Source: Thiomonas intermedia
Lineage (GTDB): Bacteria; Pseudomonadota; Gammaproteobacteria; Burkholderiales; Burkholderiaceae_C
DNA length: 45,105 nt
Reading direction: 5' to 3'
Assembly: GCA_020722545.1 (NCBI GenBank)
Contig: DYKQ01000011.1
Span: 1-45,105 of the forward strand
A program made the position numbers and the translations under genes. The notes under the pieces were generated by a model, which saw only the letters and a program-made list of their open reading frames with translations, was not told the DNA's origin and ran no database searches. Numbering within the stretch: the first letter of the stretch is position 1; each line of letters begins with the position of its first letter. Below are positions 11,101-21,874 of the stretch, piece after piece.

Positions 11101-11469
11101 TCAGAGAAAAGGACGCACCTGCTTGCGCTCGGTGAGTTTGAGCCAGCCTTTGACCACACGGTAAATGGTCCAGAAATACACCACGGCCAGCACCAGAAAC
11201 CCCAGGCCGAAAACCCAGATCAGGGCAAAGCCGATCACCGACCAGAACAGCGCCCACCAGAAGGTGCGAATCTGCCAGCGCAGATGATTTTCCACCCAGG
11301 CGCCGCGGGCGTCATCGAGCTTCACATAGTCGATGATCACGCCGATCACCGCCGTGATGCCCCAGAAAAAACTCAGCGCCTGCAGCACATAGACGACCAG
11401 CGCTATCGTTTTGAGACCCTCGACGTCTTGAGGGCCGGGTTGATCGATGAGGGTTCTCGGATCGTTCAT
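11101..11469 (-). CDS. DUF4870-type membrane protein
   Basis: Small multi-TM protein with YVLQALSFFWGITAVIGVIIDYVK...WVENHLRWQIRTFWWALFW; conserved position between his and tat genes. Confidence 0.8.
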   Translation of the reverse strand: MNDPRTLIDQPGPQDVEGLKTIALVVYVLQALSFFWGITAVIGVIIDYVKLDDARGAWVENHLRWQIRTFWWALFWSVIGFALIWVFGLGFLVLAVVYFWTIYRVVKGWLKLTERKQVRPFL

Positions 11470-11472
11470 GGC

Positions 11473-12219
11473 TCAGGGGTTGGCCGCGCGTGCGGCAAAC
11501 TCGGCCAGACCCGACCTGCCTTCGCGGCGCTCCAGTTCGGCAAGCACTTGCTGCGGCGTGAGGCCATGCTGGGCCAGGGCGATCAGGCTGTGGAACCACA
11601 GGTCGGCGGTCTCATACAGAATTTTCTCCGCCTCGCCATCCTTGGCCGCCATGACGAGTTCCGTGGCTTCTTCGCCGATTTTTTTCAGAATGGCGTCTTC
11701 GCCCTTGTGAAACAGCCGCGCCACATAAGACGCGCTCGGGTCGCCCCCTTTGCGGCTGACGATGGTGGCGTAGATGCGCGCGAGCGCCGCGCTGGAATCG
11801 GCGTCCCCGGCCGCGTCAGCCTGCCCATGCGCGGCCGCGCCGTCATAGATCTGTGCCGGGTCTTTCAGTACCGGATCAGTCACCTTCCAATGGCCGTGAT
11901 CGAGGCTGTTGAAAAAACAGGACTCCCGCCCGGTGTGGCAGGCGATGCCGCCCGCCTGCTCCACCTGCAGCAGCACCACGTCGCCGTCGCAATCGAGGCG
12001 GATGTCGCGCACGGTCTGCACATGGCCGGATTCTTCGCCCTTGTGCCACAGCCGACGCCGCGAGCGCGACCAATACACCGCTTCGCCGCGTTGGTGCGTC
12101 AATTGCAAGGCCTCACGGTTCATCCAGGCGAACATGAGCACGCGCCCGGTGTGCGCATCTTGCGCGATGGCGGGCACGAGCCCGCGGGCATCCCATTTGA
12201 CTTGATCGAGCCAGTTCAT
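11473..12219 (-). CDS. hisIE: Bifunctional phosphoribosyl-AMP cyclohydrolase / phosphoribosyl-ATP pyrophosphatase (HisI-HisE fusion)
   Basis: HisI part [21 protein letters not shown]...[43 protein letters not shown] joined in one frame to HisE part [49 protein letters not shown]. Confidence 0.92.
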   Translation of the reverse strand: MNWLDQVKWDARGLVPAIAQDAHTGRVLMFAWMNREALQLTHQRGEAVYWSRSRRRLWHKGEESGHVQTVRDIRLDCDGDVVLLQVEQAGGIACHTGRESCFFNSLDHGHWKVTDPVLKDPAQIYDGAAAHGQADAAGDADSSAALARIYATIVSRKGGDPSASYVARLFHKGEDAILKKIGEEATELVMAAKDGEAEKILYETADLWFHSLIALAQHGLTPQQVLAELERREGRSGLAEFAARAANP

Positions 12220-12275
12220 GGAATGGATTTTAGGCGTTCCACCCCCGCCCTGACCCAGCAGTTTGCGCACGAAGC

Positions 12276-13049
<774 letters not shown>

Positions 13050-13081
13050 GATGGGGGCGCTTGGAACCGTGTCAGGCCGCG

Positions 13082-13816
13082 TCAGCGGCTGGTGACGTAG
13101 CGTTGGGCGGCGGCGAAATCGAGCGCGCCGGTGTAGATGGAGCGGCCGCAGATCACGCCTTCGACGCCGCTGCTTTCCACCGCGCAGAGCTTTTCGATGT
13201 CGTCCATGCCCGACAGGCCGCCGGAGGCGATGACCGGCACGTCGAGCACTTCGGCCAGTCGTACCGTGGCCTCGATATTGATGCCGGTGAGCATGCCGTC
13301 GCGGCCGATATCGGTGTAGATCACGCCTTCGATGCCATAGTCTTGGAACTTGCGTGCCAGATCGGCGACTTCGTGGCCGGTGAGTTTGCTCCAGCCATCG
13401 GTGGCGACTTTGCCGTCGCGGGCATCGAGGCCGACGATGATGTGCCCGCCAAAGGCGCTGCAGGCATCGCGCAGGAAGCCGGGGCTTTTCACCGCGGCCG
13501 TGCCGATGATGACAAAACTCAGGCCCTGATCGAGATAGGCCTCGATGGTGTCGAGATCGCGGATGCCGCCGCCGAGCTGCACCGCAATCTCATCGCCCAC
13601 CTCGTCGAGAATCGCGGCAATGGCCTCGGCATTGCGCGGCTTGCCCGCAAAGGCGCCGTTGAGATCGACCAGATGCAGGCGTTCAGCGCCCTGGTCGATC
13701 CAGTGCCGGGCCATGGCGGCGGGATCTTCGGAAAACACCGTCGCGCCTTGCATTTCACCTTGTTCGAGGCGAACGCACTGGCCGTCCTTGAGGTCGATTG
13801 CCGGAATGAGCAGCAT
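13082..13816 (-). CDS. hisA: ProFAR isomerase HisA
   Basis: [55 protein letters not shown]. Confidence 0.97.
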   Translation of the reverse strand: MLLIPAIDLKDGQCVRLEQGEMQGATVFSEDPAAMARHWIDQGAERLHLVDLNGAFAGKPRNAEAIAAILDEVGDEIAVQLGGGIRDLDTIEAYLDQGLSFVIIGTAAVKSPGFLRDACSAFGGHIIVGLDARDGKVATDGWSKLTGHEVADLARKFQDYGIEGVIYTDIGRDGMLTGINIEATVRLAEVLDVPVIASGGLSGMDDIEKLCAVESSGVEGVICGRSIYTGALDFAAAQRYVTSR

Positions 13817-13870
13817 GATGTCAGGGCAAATGAAAAGAGGGGCTCGAAGAAAGTTGAGGAAACTGCACCG

Positions 13871-14530
13871 TCAGGGCGACCAGTGTAGAAAATTGCGATA
13901 CAGCATCAGCCCCGCGTCGGCGCTTTTTTCGGGGTGAAATTGGGTGGCGAAAAGATTGTCGCGCGCCACCGCGCTGGCAAACCGCACGCCATACTCGGTT
14001 TCGCCCGCACTGTGGCTGCCGTCTTGCGGCGCGGCGTAAAAACTGTGCACGAAGTAGAACGCCGCGCCATCAGGCACCTGCGCCCATAGCGGATGCAGCG
14101 CCCCACGCGCATCGCGGCCCTGCCACACCGCGTTCCAGCCCATATGCGGCACTTTGTAGCGGCTGCCATCGGGCTGCAACTGGCCGTCGAGCTCGAAGCG
14201 CTGCACTAGGCCGGGAATCAGGCCGAGACCATCGACATGACCTTCGGTGCTGTGATCGAGCAGCATCTGCATGCCTACGCAGACGCCGAACAGCGGTTTG
14301 CTGGCTGCCGCTTGCAGCACGGCCTCTTGAAGGCCGGACTCGCGCAGCTCGCGCATGCAGTCGGGCATGGCGCCCTGGCCGGGCAGCACCACGCGGTCGG
14401 CCGCGCGCACCACGGCGGGGTCGGAGGTCACGACCACGTCAAACTCGGAGCCTGCGGCGACATGCGCCACGGCTTGCGAAACCGAGCGCAGATTGCCCAT
14501 GCCATAGTCCACAACGGCAACGCGTTTCAT
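13871..14530 (-). CDS. hisH: Imidazole glycerol phosphate synthase glutaminase subunit HisH
   Basis: [61 protein letters not shown]. Confidence 0.97.
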   Translation of the reverse strand: MKRVAVVDYGMGNLRSVSQAVAHVAAGSEFDVVVTSDPAVVRAADRVVLPGQGAMPDCMRELRESGLQEAVLQAAASKPLFGVCVGMQMLLDHSTEGHVDGLGLIPGLVQRFELDGQLQPDGSRYKVPHMGWNAVWQGRDARGALHPLWAQVPDGAAFYFVHSFYAAPQDGSHSAGETEYGVRFASAVARDNLFATQFHPEKSADAGLMLYRNFLHWSP

Positions 14531-14623
14531 CGATTCAGGAAAGGAGGCGGTTTGACTTCAGGAAACAGCGCGAAAGACAGAAAGACAAGAGCAAGTCTCT
14601 GATACCCATTTACAGCGGCCAAT

Positions 14624-15211
14624 TTACAGCGAACCTTTGGTCGAGGGAATCACCCCGCCCATGCGGGGATCGCGTTCGGCGGCCGCCCGCAGGGCGCGGC
14701 CGAAGGCCTTGAACACGGTTTCGCACTGGTGATGCGCGTTGTCGCCGCGCAGATTGTCGACATGCACGGTGATGGCGGCGTGGTTGACCAGCCCCTGAAA
14801 GAACTCGTGGGCCAGATCGACGTCGAATTCGCCAATCATGGCGCGGGTGAACGGCACATGCCATTCCAGACCGGGGCGGCCTGAAAAATCGATGACCACG
14901 CGGCTCAGGGCTTCGTCGAGCGGCACATAGGCATGGCCGTAACGGCGGATGCCCTTCTTGTCGCCGATGGCCCGCGCCAGCGCCTGGCCCAGCGTGATGC
15001 CCACATCTTCGACCGTGTGATGCGCGTCGATATGCAGATCGCCCTTGGCCTGGATGTCGAGGTCGATCAGCCCGTGCCGGGCGATCTGGTCGAGCATGTG
15101 ATCAAAGAAGCCCACACCGGTGGACAGTTTGGAGACGCCGGTTCCATCGAGGTTGATGGACACGGTGATTTGCGTCTCGGCGGTGTTGCGGGAAACCTGG
15201 GCAGTGCGCAT
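14624..15211 (-). CDS. hisB: Imidazoleglycerol-phosphate dehydratase HisB
   Basis: [47 protein letters not shown]; start ATG at 15211 preferred over the upstream extension. Confidence 0.97.
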   Translation of the reverse strand: MRTAQVSRNTAETQITVSINLDGTGVSKLSTGVGFFDHMLDQIARHGLIDLDIQAKGDLHIDAHHTVEDVGITLGQALARAIGDKKGIRRYGHAYVPLDEALSRVVIDFSGRPGLEWHVPFTRAMIGEFDVDLAHEFFQGLVNHAAITVHVDNLRGDNAHHQCETVFKAFGRALRAAAERDPRMGGVIPSTKGSL

Positions 15212-15267
15212 GGGAAAGTGGCGTGAAACGGCGGCCAATACGGCGGTAAATAGGCGCAATCGTAACG

Positions 15268-16353
15268 TCAGCGCGACGCAGCCGTCTGCTGCGCAACGGC
15301 GTCGTAAGCGTGCAGCAAGGCTTCGCACTGCTGCGGGGCGCCGATGGTGATGCGCAGAAAGTCGGCTATGCGCTGCGGGCGCGCGAATTGCCGCACCAGA
15401 ATGCGCTGCTCGCGCAACTTCGCCGCCAGGCGTGCGCCCTCGTGTGCGGGGTGGCGCGCAAACACGAAATTCGCCTGCGAAGGCAGCACCTCGAACCCGC
15501 GCGCGCGCAGGCCTTCGCTCAACGCCTCACGGCTGGCTTGAATGCGCGCGCTGGTCTGCGCCAGCCAGGCGGCATCCGACAGGGCGGCTGTGGCGCCGGC
15601 GAGCGCGAGACGATCAAGGGGATAGGAATTGAAGCTGTCTTTCACCCGGCTGAGCGCATCGATCAGATCGGGGTGACCCAGCGCATAGCCCACGCGCAAG
15701 CCGGCCAGCGCCCAGGCCTTGGACAGGGTGCGGATCACCAGCAATTGCGGATAGCGATCGATCAAGGTCGCAGCGGTCTGCGCGCCGAAATCGACATAAG
15801 CCTCATCGACCACCACCACGGAATCGGGATTGCCCGCCAGCAGACGTTCCACTTCCGCGAGGGGCAGCGCCATGCCGGTTGGGGCATTGGGATTGGGGAA
15901 AATGATGCCGCCGTTCGGCCCGGCCTGCAGATAGTCATCGACCGAGATGGAGAAATCGGCGCGCAGCGCGATCTCGCGAGTCTCGATGCCATACAGGCGG
16001 GCGTAGACAGGATAGAAGCTGTACGAAATATCGGGGTGCAGCAGCGGCGCCGGGTGCCGCAGCAAGGCCATGAAGGCATGCGCCAGCACCTCGTCCGAGC
16101 CGTTGCCGACGAAGACCTGCTCGGGCTTCAGCCCGTGATGGCGTGCAATCGCGGCCTTGAGCCCGGTGGCCTGCGGGTCTGGGTACAGACGCAAATCGCC
16201 CGTGGTCTGCGCCGCAATGGCCTGCAGCACCTTGTCGCTGGGCGGATAGGGGCATTCGTTGGTGTTGAGCTTGATCAGCCCGTCGATGCGCGGCTGTTCG
16301 CCCGGCACATAAGGGGTCAGACCGTGAACGACTTCGCTCCAGAATCGGCTCAT
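15268..16353 (-). CDS. hisC: Histidinol-phosphate aminotransferase HisC
   Basis: [64 protein letters not shown]. Confidence 0.96.
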   Translation of the reverse strand: MSRFWSEVVHGLTPYVPGEQPRIDGLIKLNTNECPYPPSDKVLQAIAAQTTGDLRLYPDPQATGLKAAIARHHGLKPEQVFVGNGSDEVLAHAFMALLRHPAPLLHPDISYSFYPVYARLYGIETREIALRADFSISVDDYLQAGPNGGIIFPNPNAPTGMALPLAEVERLLAGNPDSVVVVDEAYVDFGAQTAATLIDRYPQLLVIRTLSKAWALAGLRVGYALGHPDLIDALSRVKDSFNSYPLDRLALAGATAALSDAAWLAQTSARIQASREALSEGLRARGFEVLPSQANFVFARHPAHEGARLAAKLREQRILVRQFARPQRIADFLRITIGAPQQCEALLHAYDAVAQQTAASR

Positions 16354-16365
16354 GGCGTTTCCGTT

Positions 16366-17703
16366 TCAGCGCAGCCGCATTTCGGCGGCGCGGGCGTGCG
16401 CGGTGAGGCGCTCGCCGTGGGCCAGCACGCTGGCGATGCGGCCGAGTTGCTGCGCGCCCTCGGCGCTGACCTCAATGAGGCTGGAGCGCTTGATGAAGTC
16501 GTACACCCCCAGCGGCGAGGAGAACCGGGCCGTGCCCGAAGTGGGCAAGACATGGTTGGGCCCGGCGCAGTAGTCACCCAGCGACTCGGAAGTGTAGGCG
16601 CCGAGAAACAGCGCGCCGGCGTGCTTGAGCGCGGGCACATATTGATGCGGATTCTGCGCGGAAATCTCCAGATGCTCCGGCGCGATGCGGTTGGCCAGTT
16701 CGCAAGCCTGCGCCATATCGCGCACGCGGATGAGCGCGCCGCGTCCGTTCAGCGAGGCGGTGATGGTGTGCTTGCGCGGCATGTCGGGCAGCAGCCGGTG
16801 GATGGCCTCGGCCACGGCGTCGATATAGGCCGAATCGGGACAGAGCAGGATGCTCTGCGCCAGTTCGTCATGCTCGGCCTGGCTGAACAGATCCATCGCC
16901 ACCCAGTCTGGCGGCGTGCTGCCGTCGGCGAGCACCAGAATCTCGGACGGCCCGGCGATCATGTCAATGCCGCAAACGCCGAACACCCGCCGCTTGGCCG
17001 CGGCCACATAGGCGTTGCCAGGGCCGACGATCTTGTCTACCGCGGGCACGGCGCCCGTGCCGTAAGCCAGCGCGCCCACCGCCTGCGCCCCGCCGATGGC
17101 AAAGGCCCGACTCACGCCGGCCACGGCCGCCGCGGCCAGCACCAGCGGGTTGCGCTCGCCGTCGGGCGTGGGCACGACCATGATGATCTCTTGCACACCC
17201 GCCACATGCGCCGGAATGGCGTTCATCAGCACCGAAGAGGGATAGGCCGCCTTGCCGCCGGGCACATAAATGCCCACGCGGTCGAGAGGCGTGACCTTCT
17301 GGCCGAGCAGGGTGCCGTCTTCGTCGCGGTACTCCCAGCTCTGGCCGACTTGCTGCAACTGGCGCTCGTGGTAGCGGCGCACCCGGGTAGCGGCGACTTC
17401 GAGCGCGCTGCGCTGCTCCGGGGTGATGGCGGCAAGCGCCGCGTGCAACTCGGTTTGGCTGATTTCGAGCGCGGCCATGTCGGGGGCGTCGAGGCGGTCG
17501 AACTTGCGGGTGCAGTCGAGCACGGCGGCATCGCCGCGCTGTTGCACATCGCGCAGGATGTCGGCCGCGCGGGCGTCGATCTCGGCGTTTTCATCGGCCA
17601 TGCGGGCGAACAGGGCGCGGTATTGCGTCTCGAAGTCGGGGCCGGTGGCGTCCAGCCTGCGCAGTTGCAAAGCTTGGATCGGGGCACTGAGCGGCGCGTT
17701 CAT
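16366..17703 (-). CDS. hisD: Histidinol dehydrogenase HisD
   Basis: [63 protein letters not shown]. Confidence 0.97.
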   Translation of the reverse strand: MNAPLSAPIQALQLRRLDATGPDFETQYRALFARMADENAEIDARAADILRDVQQRGDAAVLDCTRKFDRLDAPDMAALEISQTELHAALAAITPEQRSALEVAATRVRRYHERQLQQVGQSWEYRDEDGTLLGQKVTPLDRVGIYVPGGKAAYPSSVLMNAIPAHVAGVQEIIMVVPTPDGERNPLVLAAAAVAGVSRAFAIGGAQAVGALAYGTGAVPAVDKIVGPGNAYVAAAKRRVFGVCGIDMIAGPSEILVLADGSTPPDWVAMDLFSQAEHDELAQSILLCPDSAYIDAVAEAIHRLLPDMPRKHTITASLNGRGALIRVRDMAQACELANRIAPEHLEISAQNPHQYVPALKHAGALFLGAYTSESLGDYCAGPNHVLPTSGTARFSSPLGVYDFIKRSSLIEVSAEGAQQLGRIASVLAHGERLTAHARAAEMRLR

Positions 17704-18368
17704 GCAGCGATTTCCTCGGTGGTTTGCGCGGCTTGGCGCAGTTGGTCGATCAGGGGTTTGAGCAAAGCCGTGCGGGTTTTGAGCGCGGCCTGGTTGACGA
17801 TGAGACGCGCGGAAATGTCCATGATGTGTTCCACCTCGACCAGGCCATTGGCCTTGAGCGTGCCGCCGGTGGACACCAGATCGACGATGGCGTCGGCCAG
17901 CCCGGTGAGCGGCGCCAGTTCCATCGAACCGTAGAGCTTGACCAGATCGACGTGCACGCCCTTGGTGGCGAAGTGCTCGCGCGCCATGTGCAGGTATTTG
18001 GTCGCCACCCGCAGACGCGCGCCCTGTTTGACCTGACCTGCATAGTCGAAATCATGCCGCACCGCCACGCTCAGGCGGCAGCGGGCAATGCCCAGATCGA
18101 CCGGCAGATACAAGCCATCCGCCCCGCTGCCGGCGAAGTATTCGCGCAGCACGTCCAGCCCGGCCACGCCGATGTCGGCGCCGCCGTAGCGCACATAGGT
18201 CGGCACATCGCTGGCGCGCACCAGCACCACGCGGACATCGGGTCGATTGGTCGGCAGGATGAGTTTGCGCGTGGACTCGGGATCGCCCGACACCGTGATG
18301 CCCGCCCGCGCCAGCATGGGCAGGGTGTCTTCGAAAATTCGTCCCTTGGACAGTGCGAGGGTCAGCAT
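17700..18368 (-). CDS. hisG: ATP phosphoribosyltransferase HisG (short form)
   Basis: [63 protein letters not shown]; 4-nt overlap with hisD. Confidence 0.96.
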   Translation of the reverse strand: MLTLALSKGRIFEDTLPMLARAGITVSGDPESTRKLILPTNRPDVRVVLVRASDVPTYVRYGGADIGVAGLDVLREYFAGSGADGLYLPVDLGIARCRLSVAVRHDFDYAGQVKQGARLRVATKYLHMAREHFATKGVHVDLVKLYGSMELAPLTGLADAIVDLVSTGGTLKANGLVEVEHIMDISARLIVNQAALKTRTALLKPLIDQLRQAAQTTEEIAA

Positions 18369-18378
18369 GTCGGTTTCC

Positions 18379-19659
18379 TTACTTGCCGCTGATACGTTCG
18401 ATCTGCGCGCCCAGGCCGCGCAGCTTGACCTCTATGGCGTCATAGCCGCGGTCGAGGTGATAGATGCGGTCGATCACGGTTTCGCCTTCGGCCGCCAGCG
18501 CCGCCACCACCAGGCCGGCCGAGGCGCGAAGGTCGGTCGCCATGACGGTAGCGCCCGAAAGCTGCGGCACGCCGTGCACCACGCAGGTGTGACCGTCGAT
18601 ATCGATCTGCGCGCCCAGCCGCATGAGCTCCTGCACATGCATGAAGCGATTCTCGAAAATGGTTTCCGTCATACGCGCAGCGCCGTCCGCCAGGCAGTTG
18701 ACCGCCATGAACTGAGCCTGCATGTCGGTGGCAAAGCCGGGGTATTCGGTCGTGCGCACCGAGACGGCGCGCGGACGGCCGCCGGACAGCGCATCGGCCC
18801 GCAGGCGTATCCAGCCCTCGCCGGTGTCGATCTGCGCGCCGGCTTCGCGCAGCTTGTCGAGCAAGGCGTCCTGGTGAGCCGGCTCGGCCCCCTGCACCGT
18901 CACATCGCCCCGCGCGGCCAAGGCGGCGCACAGAAAAGTGCCGACTTCGATTCGGTCGGGAATGATGCGGTGCGACGCGCCATGCAAGGCTTCCACGCCC
19001 TGAATTCGAATCTGCGAGGTGCCGTCGCCGCTGATCTGCGCGCCCATGGCACGCAGCAAATTGGCGAGATCGACAATCTCGGGCTCGCGCGCCGCGTTGT
19101 CGATCAGGGTCTCGCCCTCGGCCAGCGTGGCGGCCATCATCAGGTTTTCGGTGCCCGTCACGGTGACCATGTCGGTACTGATGCGCGCGCCGCGCAAACG
19201 GCCCGAAGGCGTCGCCACGCGGGCCACGATGTAGCCATGTTCCACTGCGATGTCCGCCCCCAGCGCCTGCAAGCCCTTGATGTGCTGATCGACCGGGCGT
19301 GCGCCGATGGCGCAACCTCCGGGCAGGCTCACCCGCGCCTGACCGAATCGCGCCAGCAAGGGCCCAAGCACCAGCACCGAGGCGCGCATGGTCTTGACCA
19401 GCTCATACGACGCCTCGTAGTGATTCACCGCCGCTGCACTGAGGCGGATCTGCCCGCCGTCCTGTTCGACCTGAGCGCCCAGACTGCGCAACAGCTTGGC
19501 CAGGGTGCGCACATCCATGAGCTGCGGCGCATTGCTCAACTGCACCGTCTCGGCGGTGAGCAGCGCGGCGGCGATCAGCGGCAGCGCGGCGTTCTTCGCC
19601 CCGCTGGCCTGCACCACGCCTTGCAGCGTGCGCTGCCCGGTGATTCTGAGTTTGTCCAT
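18379..19659 (-). CDS. murA: UDP-N-acetylglucosamine 1-carboxyvinyltransferase MurA
   Basis: [62 protein letters not shown]. Confidence 0.97.
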   Translation of the reverse strand: MDKLRITGQRTLQGVVQASGAKNAALPLIAAALLTAETVQLSNAPQLMDVRTLAKLLRSLGAQVEQDGGQIRLSAAAVNHYEASYELVKTMRASVLVLGPLLARFGQARVSLPGGCAIGARPVDQHIKGLQALGADIAVEHGYIVARVATPSGRLRGARISTDMVTVTGTENLMMAATLAEGETLIDNAAREPEIVDLANLLRAMGAQISGDGTSQIRIQGVEALHGASHRIIPDRIEVGTFLCAALAARGDVTVQGAEPAHQDALLDKLREAGAQIDTGEGWIRLRADALSGGRPRAVSVRTTEYPGFATDMQAQFMAVNCLADGAARMTETIFENRFMHVQELMRLGAQIDIDGHTCVVHGVPQLSGATVMATDLRASAGLVVAALAAEGETVIDRIYHLDRGYDAIEVKLRGLGAQIERISGK

Positions 19660-19740
19660 GATGACCTTCAGCTCGGCAGTCTTGCGCTACCCAGCGGCAC
19701 GCATAGTCGCGTGCGAAAAAGGCAGGATTCTAGGAGTCTG

Positions 19741-21207
19741 TCGGACTTGACGTCCAATCTCTCGACCCGAAGCGGGTTTTGCTCATTTATTGAGCAATTT
19801 CAGGGCGCTTTTGACAACATCACCCCCCTGTCCCGTTCCGCGCGCCGCGCCCTGCGCGCCGAAGAGGAAAATCAGCGCAACGCCGTCGAGATGGAACGCG
19901 CCCGCATCGCGGAAATCGAGGCCCTGTGCGCCACGCACAAAGTGCCCGCCGAAACCAAGATCGACATGATTGAGCGCGGTCTGACCATTGACGCGGTGCG
20001 CGGCGTCATCCTCAACCACCTTATTGCGCAAGGCGAGCGCCAGAAGGCGCTGTCAGATGGTTTTGGCGCACCCCTGGGCTTCTCGCCCGGCGAGCGCAAC
20101 CGCTACTCGCTGAGTCGCGCCATCTTGGCCGCAGCGAGCCGCGACTGGTCGGGCGCCGGGCTTGAGCGCGAAGCATCCCGCGCCATCGCCAAGCGCATCG
20201 GGCGCGACACGCCGGGCGTGTTCGTCCCGTTGGAAATGCTCGCACCGCAACGGCGCGACTACAACACCCTGACCGGCGCGGCGGGCGGTTCGCTGGTCGG
20301 CACCAACCTGCTCGCGGGCAACTTCATTGACCTGCTGCGGTCTAAGTGCCGGGTGATGCAGCTTGGCGCGACGGTGTTGTCCGGCTTGGTCGGCAATGTG
20401 GACATTCCGCGCCGCACTGCCGCAGGCGCCGCGCAGTGGATCGCTGAGGGCCAGGCGCTGACGGCCAGCGCAGGCGCTTTCGACGTGGTGTCGCTGCGCC
20501 CGAAGACGGTCGGCAGCATCGGCGTGCTGAGCCGCAACCTCTTGATGCAAGGCACCCCCGATGCCGAGGCGTTGGTGCGTAGCGACATGGTGCAGCAAAT
20601 CGCCATTGCCATCGACACCGCCGCCATTGCGGGCAGCGGCGCTGCAGCGCAGCCGCTCGGACTGCTCAACATGGCCGGGGTGGGTAGCGTGGAGGGCGGC
20701 GCCAACGGCGCGGCAGTGACGTTTGATCACCTGATCGACCTCTCTACGGTCGTTGCTGCGGCCAACGCCGATTCTGGCGCGCTGGGCTTCCTAAGCACCC
20801 CGGCCGTGCTGGGTGCGCTCTCCCGCCTCAAGTCCTCCACGGGCGAATACCTGTGGGCCGGGCGAGGCGGCATGAACGAAAACAACGCGCCCGCTGCCGC
20901 CGTGCCTGGCTCCACCGCGTCGGGCGATGCCGGGTTCAGCATCCTGGGCTATCGCGCCGCTTTCAGCAACAACGTGCCGTCCAACCTGACCAAGGGCACC
21001 TCAGCCGGAGTTTGCAGCGCCGTGATCTTCGGAAACTGGTCGGATCTGCTGATCGGCGAATGGGGCGTGCTGGAAATCCTGCCGAACCCCTACGCTTCCG
21101 GCGCTTATGAGGCAGGCGCCGTGCAGATTCGCGCCATGCAGACCATCGATGTTGCCGTGCGGCACGCCGAGAGCTTCGCGGTCATGCGGGACGCCCTAAC
21201 TGCTTGA
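19741..21207 (+). pseudogene. HK97-type phage major capsid protein, 5'-truncated remnant (upstream prohead-protease portion not visible)
   Basis: Capsid-like sequence VPLEMLAPQRRDYNTLTGAAGGSLVGTNLLAGNFIDLLRSKCRVMQLGATVLSGLVGNVDIPRRTAAGAAQWIAEGQAL...FGNWSDLLIGEWGVLEILPNPYASGAYEAGAVQIRAMQTIDVAVRHAESFAVM. No phage-like start; frame runs back into antisense murA. 5' boundary approximate; first in-frame Met in the homologous part at 19891. Confidence 0.82.
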
Positions 21208-21258
21208 TTTTGCAGCACCTCCACCGTGGCTTTGGTGGCTCCATGGCGCGGCGGAGTG

Positions 21259-21294
21259 GGGAGGCGGTGCGGGCGCACCGGCCTCCCTTTTTTT
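21259..21294 (+). terminator. Strong Rho-independent terminator after capsid remnant
   Basis: GGGAGGC-GGTGCG-GG-CGCACC-g-GCCTCCC followed by TTTTTTT. Confidence 0.85.
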
Positions 21295-21433
21295 CGCCGT
21301 CGTGATGGCGGGGCGTAATTTGGGGCACATCCGGTTGCGGCGAAAAAACAATTCCATAAAAATCAAGCAAATACCAATGTTTTTCTGTTGCCAAACCGCC
21401 CACCAGTTTATTGTTCGGCACAGCTCAAAGGGA

Positions 21434-21473
21434 GCCGTAAAGCATACAGAAATCAATGCTTTACGGCTTTTTT
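21434..21473 (+). terminator. Rho-independent terminator-like hairpin
   Basis: GCCGTAAAGCAT (21434-21445) / ATGCTTTACGGC (21456-21467), perfect 12-bp arms, followed by a T run. Confidence 0.8.
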
Positions 21474-21569
21474 ATTCCGCAGCTGTTCGGCGTCGTTCTT
21501 TGACATCCCACGAACATACGGGGCATGCCCCGATAGCGCGGGGCAAGCAAGTTCCAGCGAGGATAGGAC

Positions 21570-21650
21570 ATGCCCCTTACCGATACGACCATCCGAAATG
21601 CCAAGCCGGGCGCGAAGTCCATCAAGCTGTTTGATGAGCGCGGCTTGTAG
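21570..21650 (+). pseudogene. Tyrosine integrase (DUF4102/Arm DNA-binding type) N-terminal stub
   Basis: MPLTDTTIRNAKPGAKSIKLFDERGL* matches the characteristic N-terminus of P4-like integrases; ends at TAG where a Tyr is usual (GLYLEV-like), then FVE and unrelated sequence. Confidence 0.75.
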
Positions 21651-21874
21651 TTTGTGGAATCGAGGCAAGCCGAACTCGACAGCGCCGTGCTGTAATTTGG
21701 ATGAAGGACCGTTGCGGAGGACATCACTACCTGCTTCCATCCAATGCCCGGGATCGTCGTGCTGCGCCTCAGTCGCGAAGAGCCCCGAGCGGAGGCTTTT
21801 CATCCATCGGTGGCCGCAAGCCCCGATTTGCGCCCCCCATAGAATCGCGACGCGCCTTTCTTACGCCTACGCCC

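Noticed and set aside
14608-14630. Short direct repeat ATTTACAGCG around the hisB stop codon
   Set aside because: Only about 10 bp, two copies; probably a small slippage duplication with no further support.
15310-17934. 874-aa plus-strand ORF across hisC and hisD
   Set aside because: Antisense to two unmistakable his genes; composition (Gly/Arg/His-rich, no domain) is typical of antisense frames in GC-rich DNA.
19690-19720. GCACGC-ATAGTC-GCGTGC inverted repeat upstream of murA
   Set aside because: Could be an operator or hairpin, but short and without a U-tract on the relevant strand; no independent support.
18247-21207. 986-aa plus-strand ORF
   Set aside because: First ~500 residues are antisense to murA and hisG; only the part after ~19741 is real phage capsid sequence.
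21653-21803. Minus-strand ORF MKSLRSGLFATEAQHDDPGHWMEAGSDVL... downstream of the integrase stub
   Set aside because: No recognisable family; lies in remnant DNA overlapping the stub antisense, so not called as a gene.
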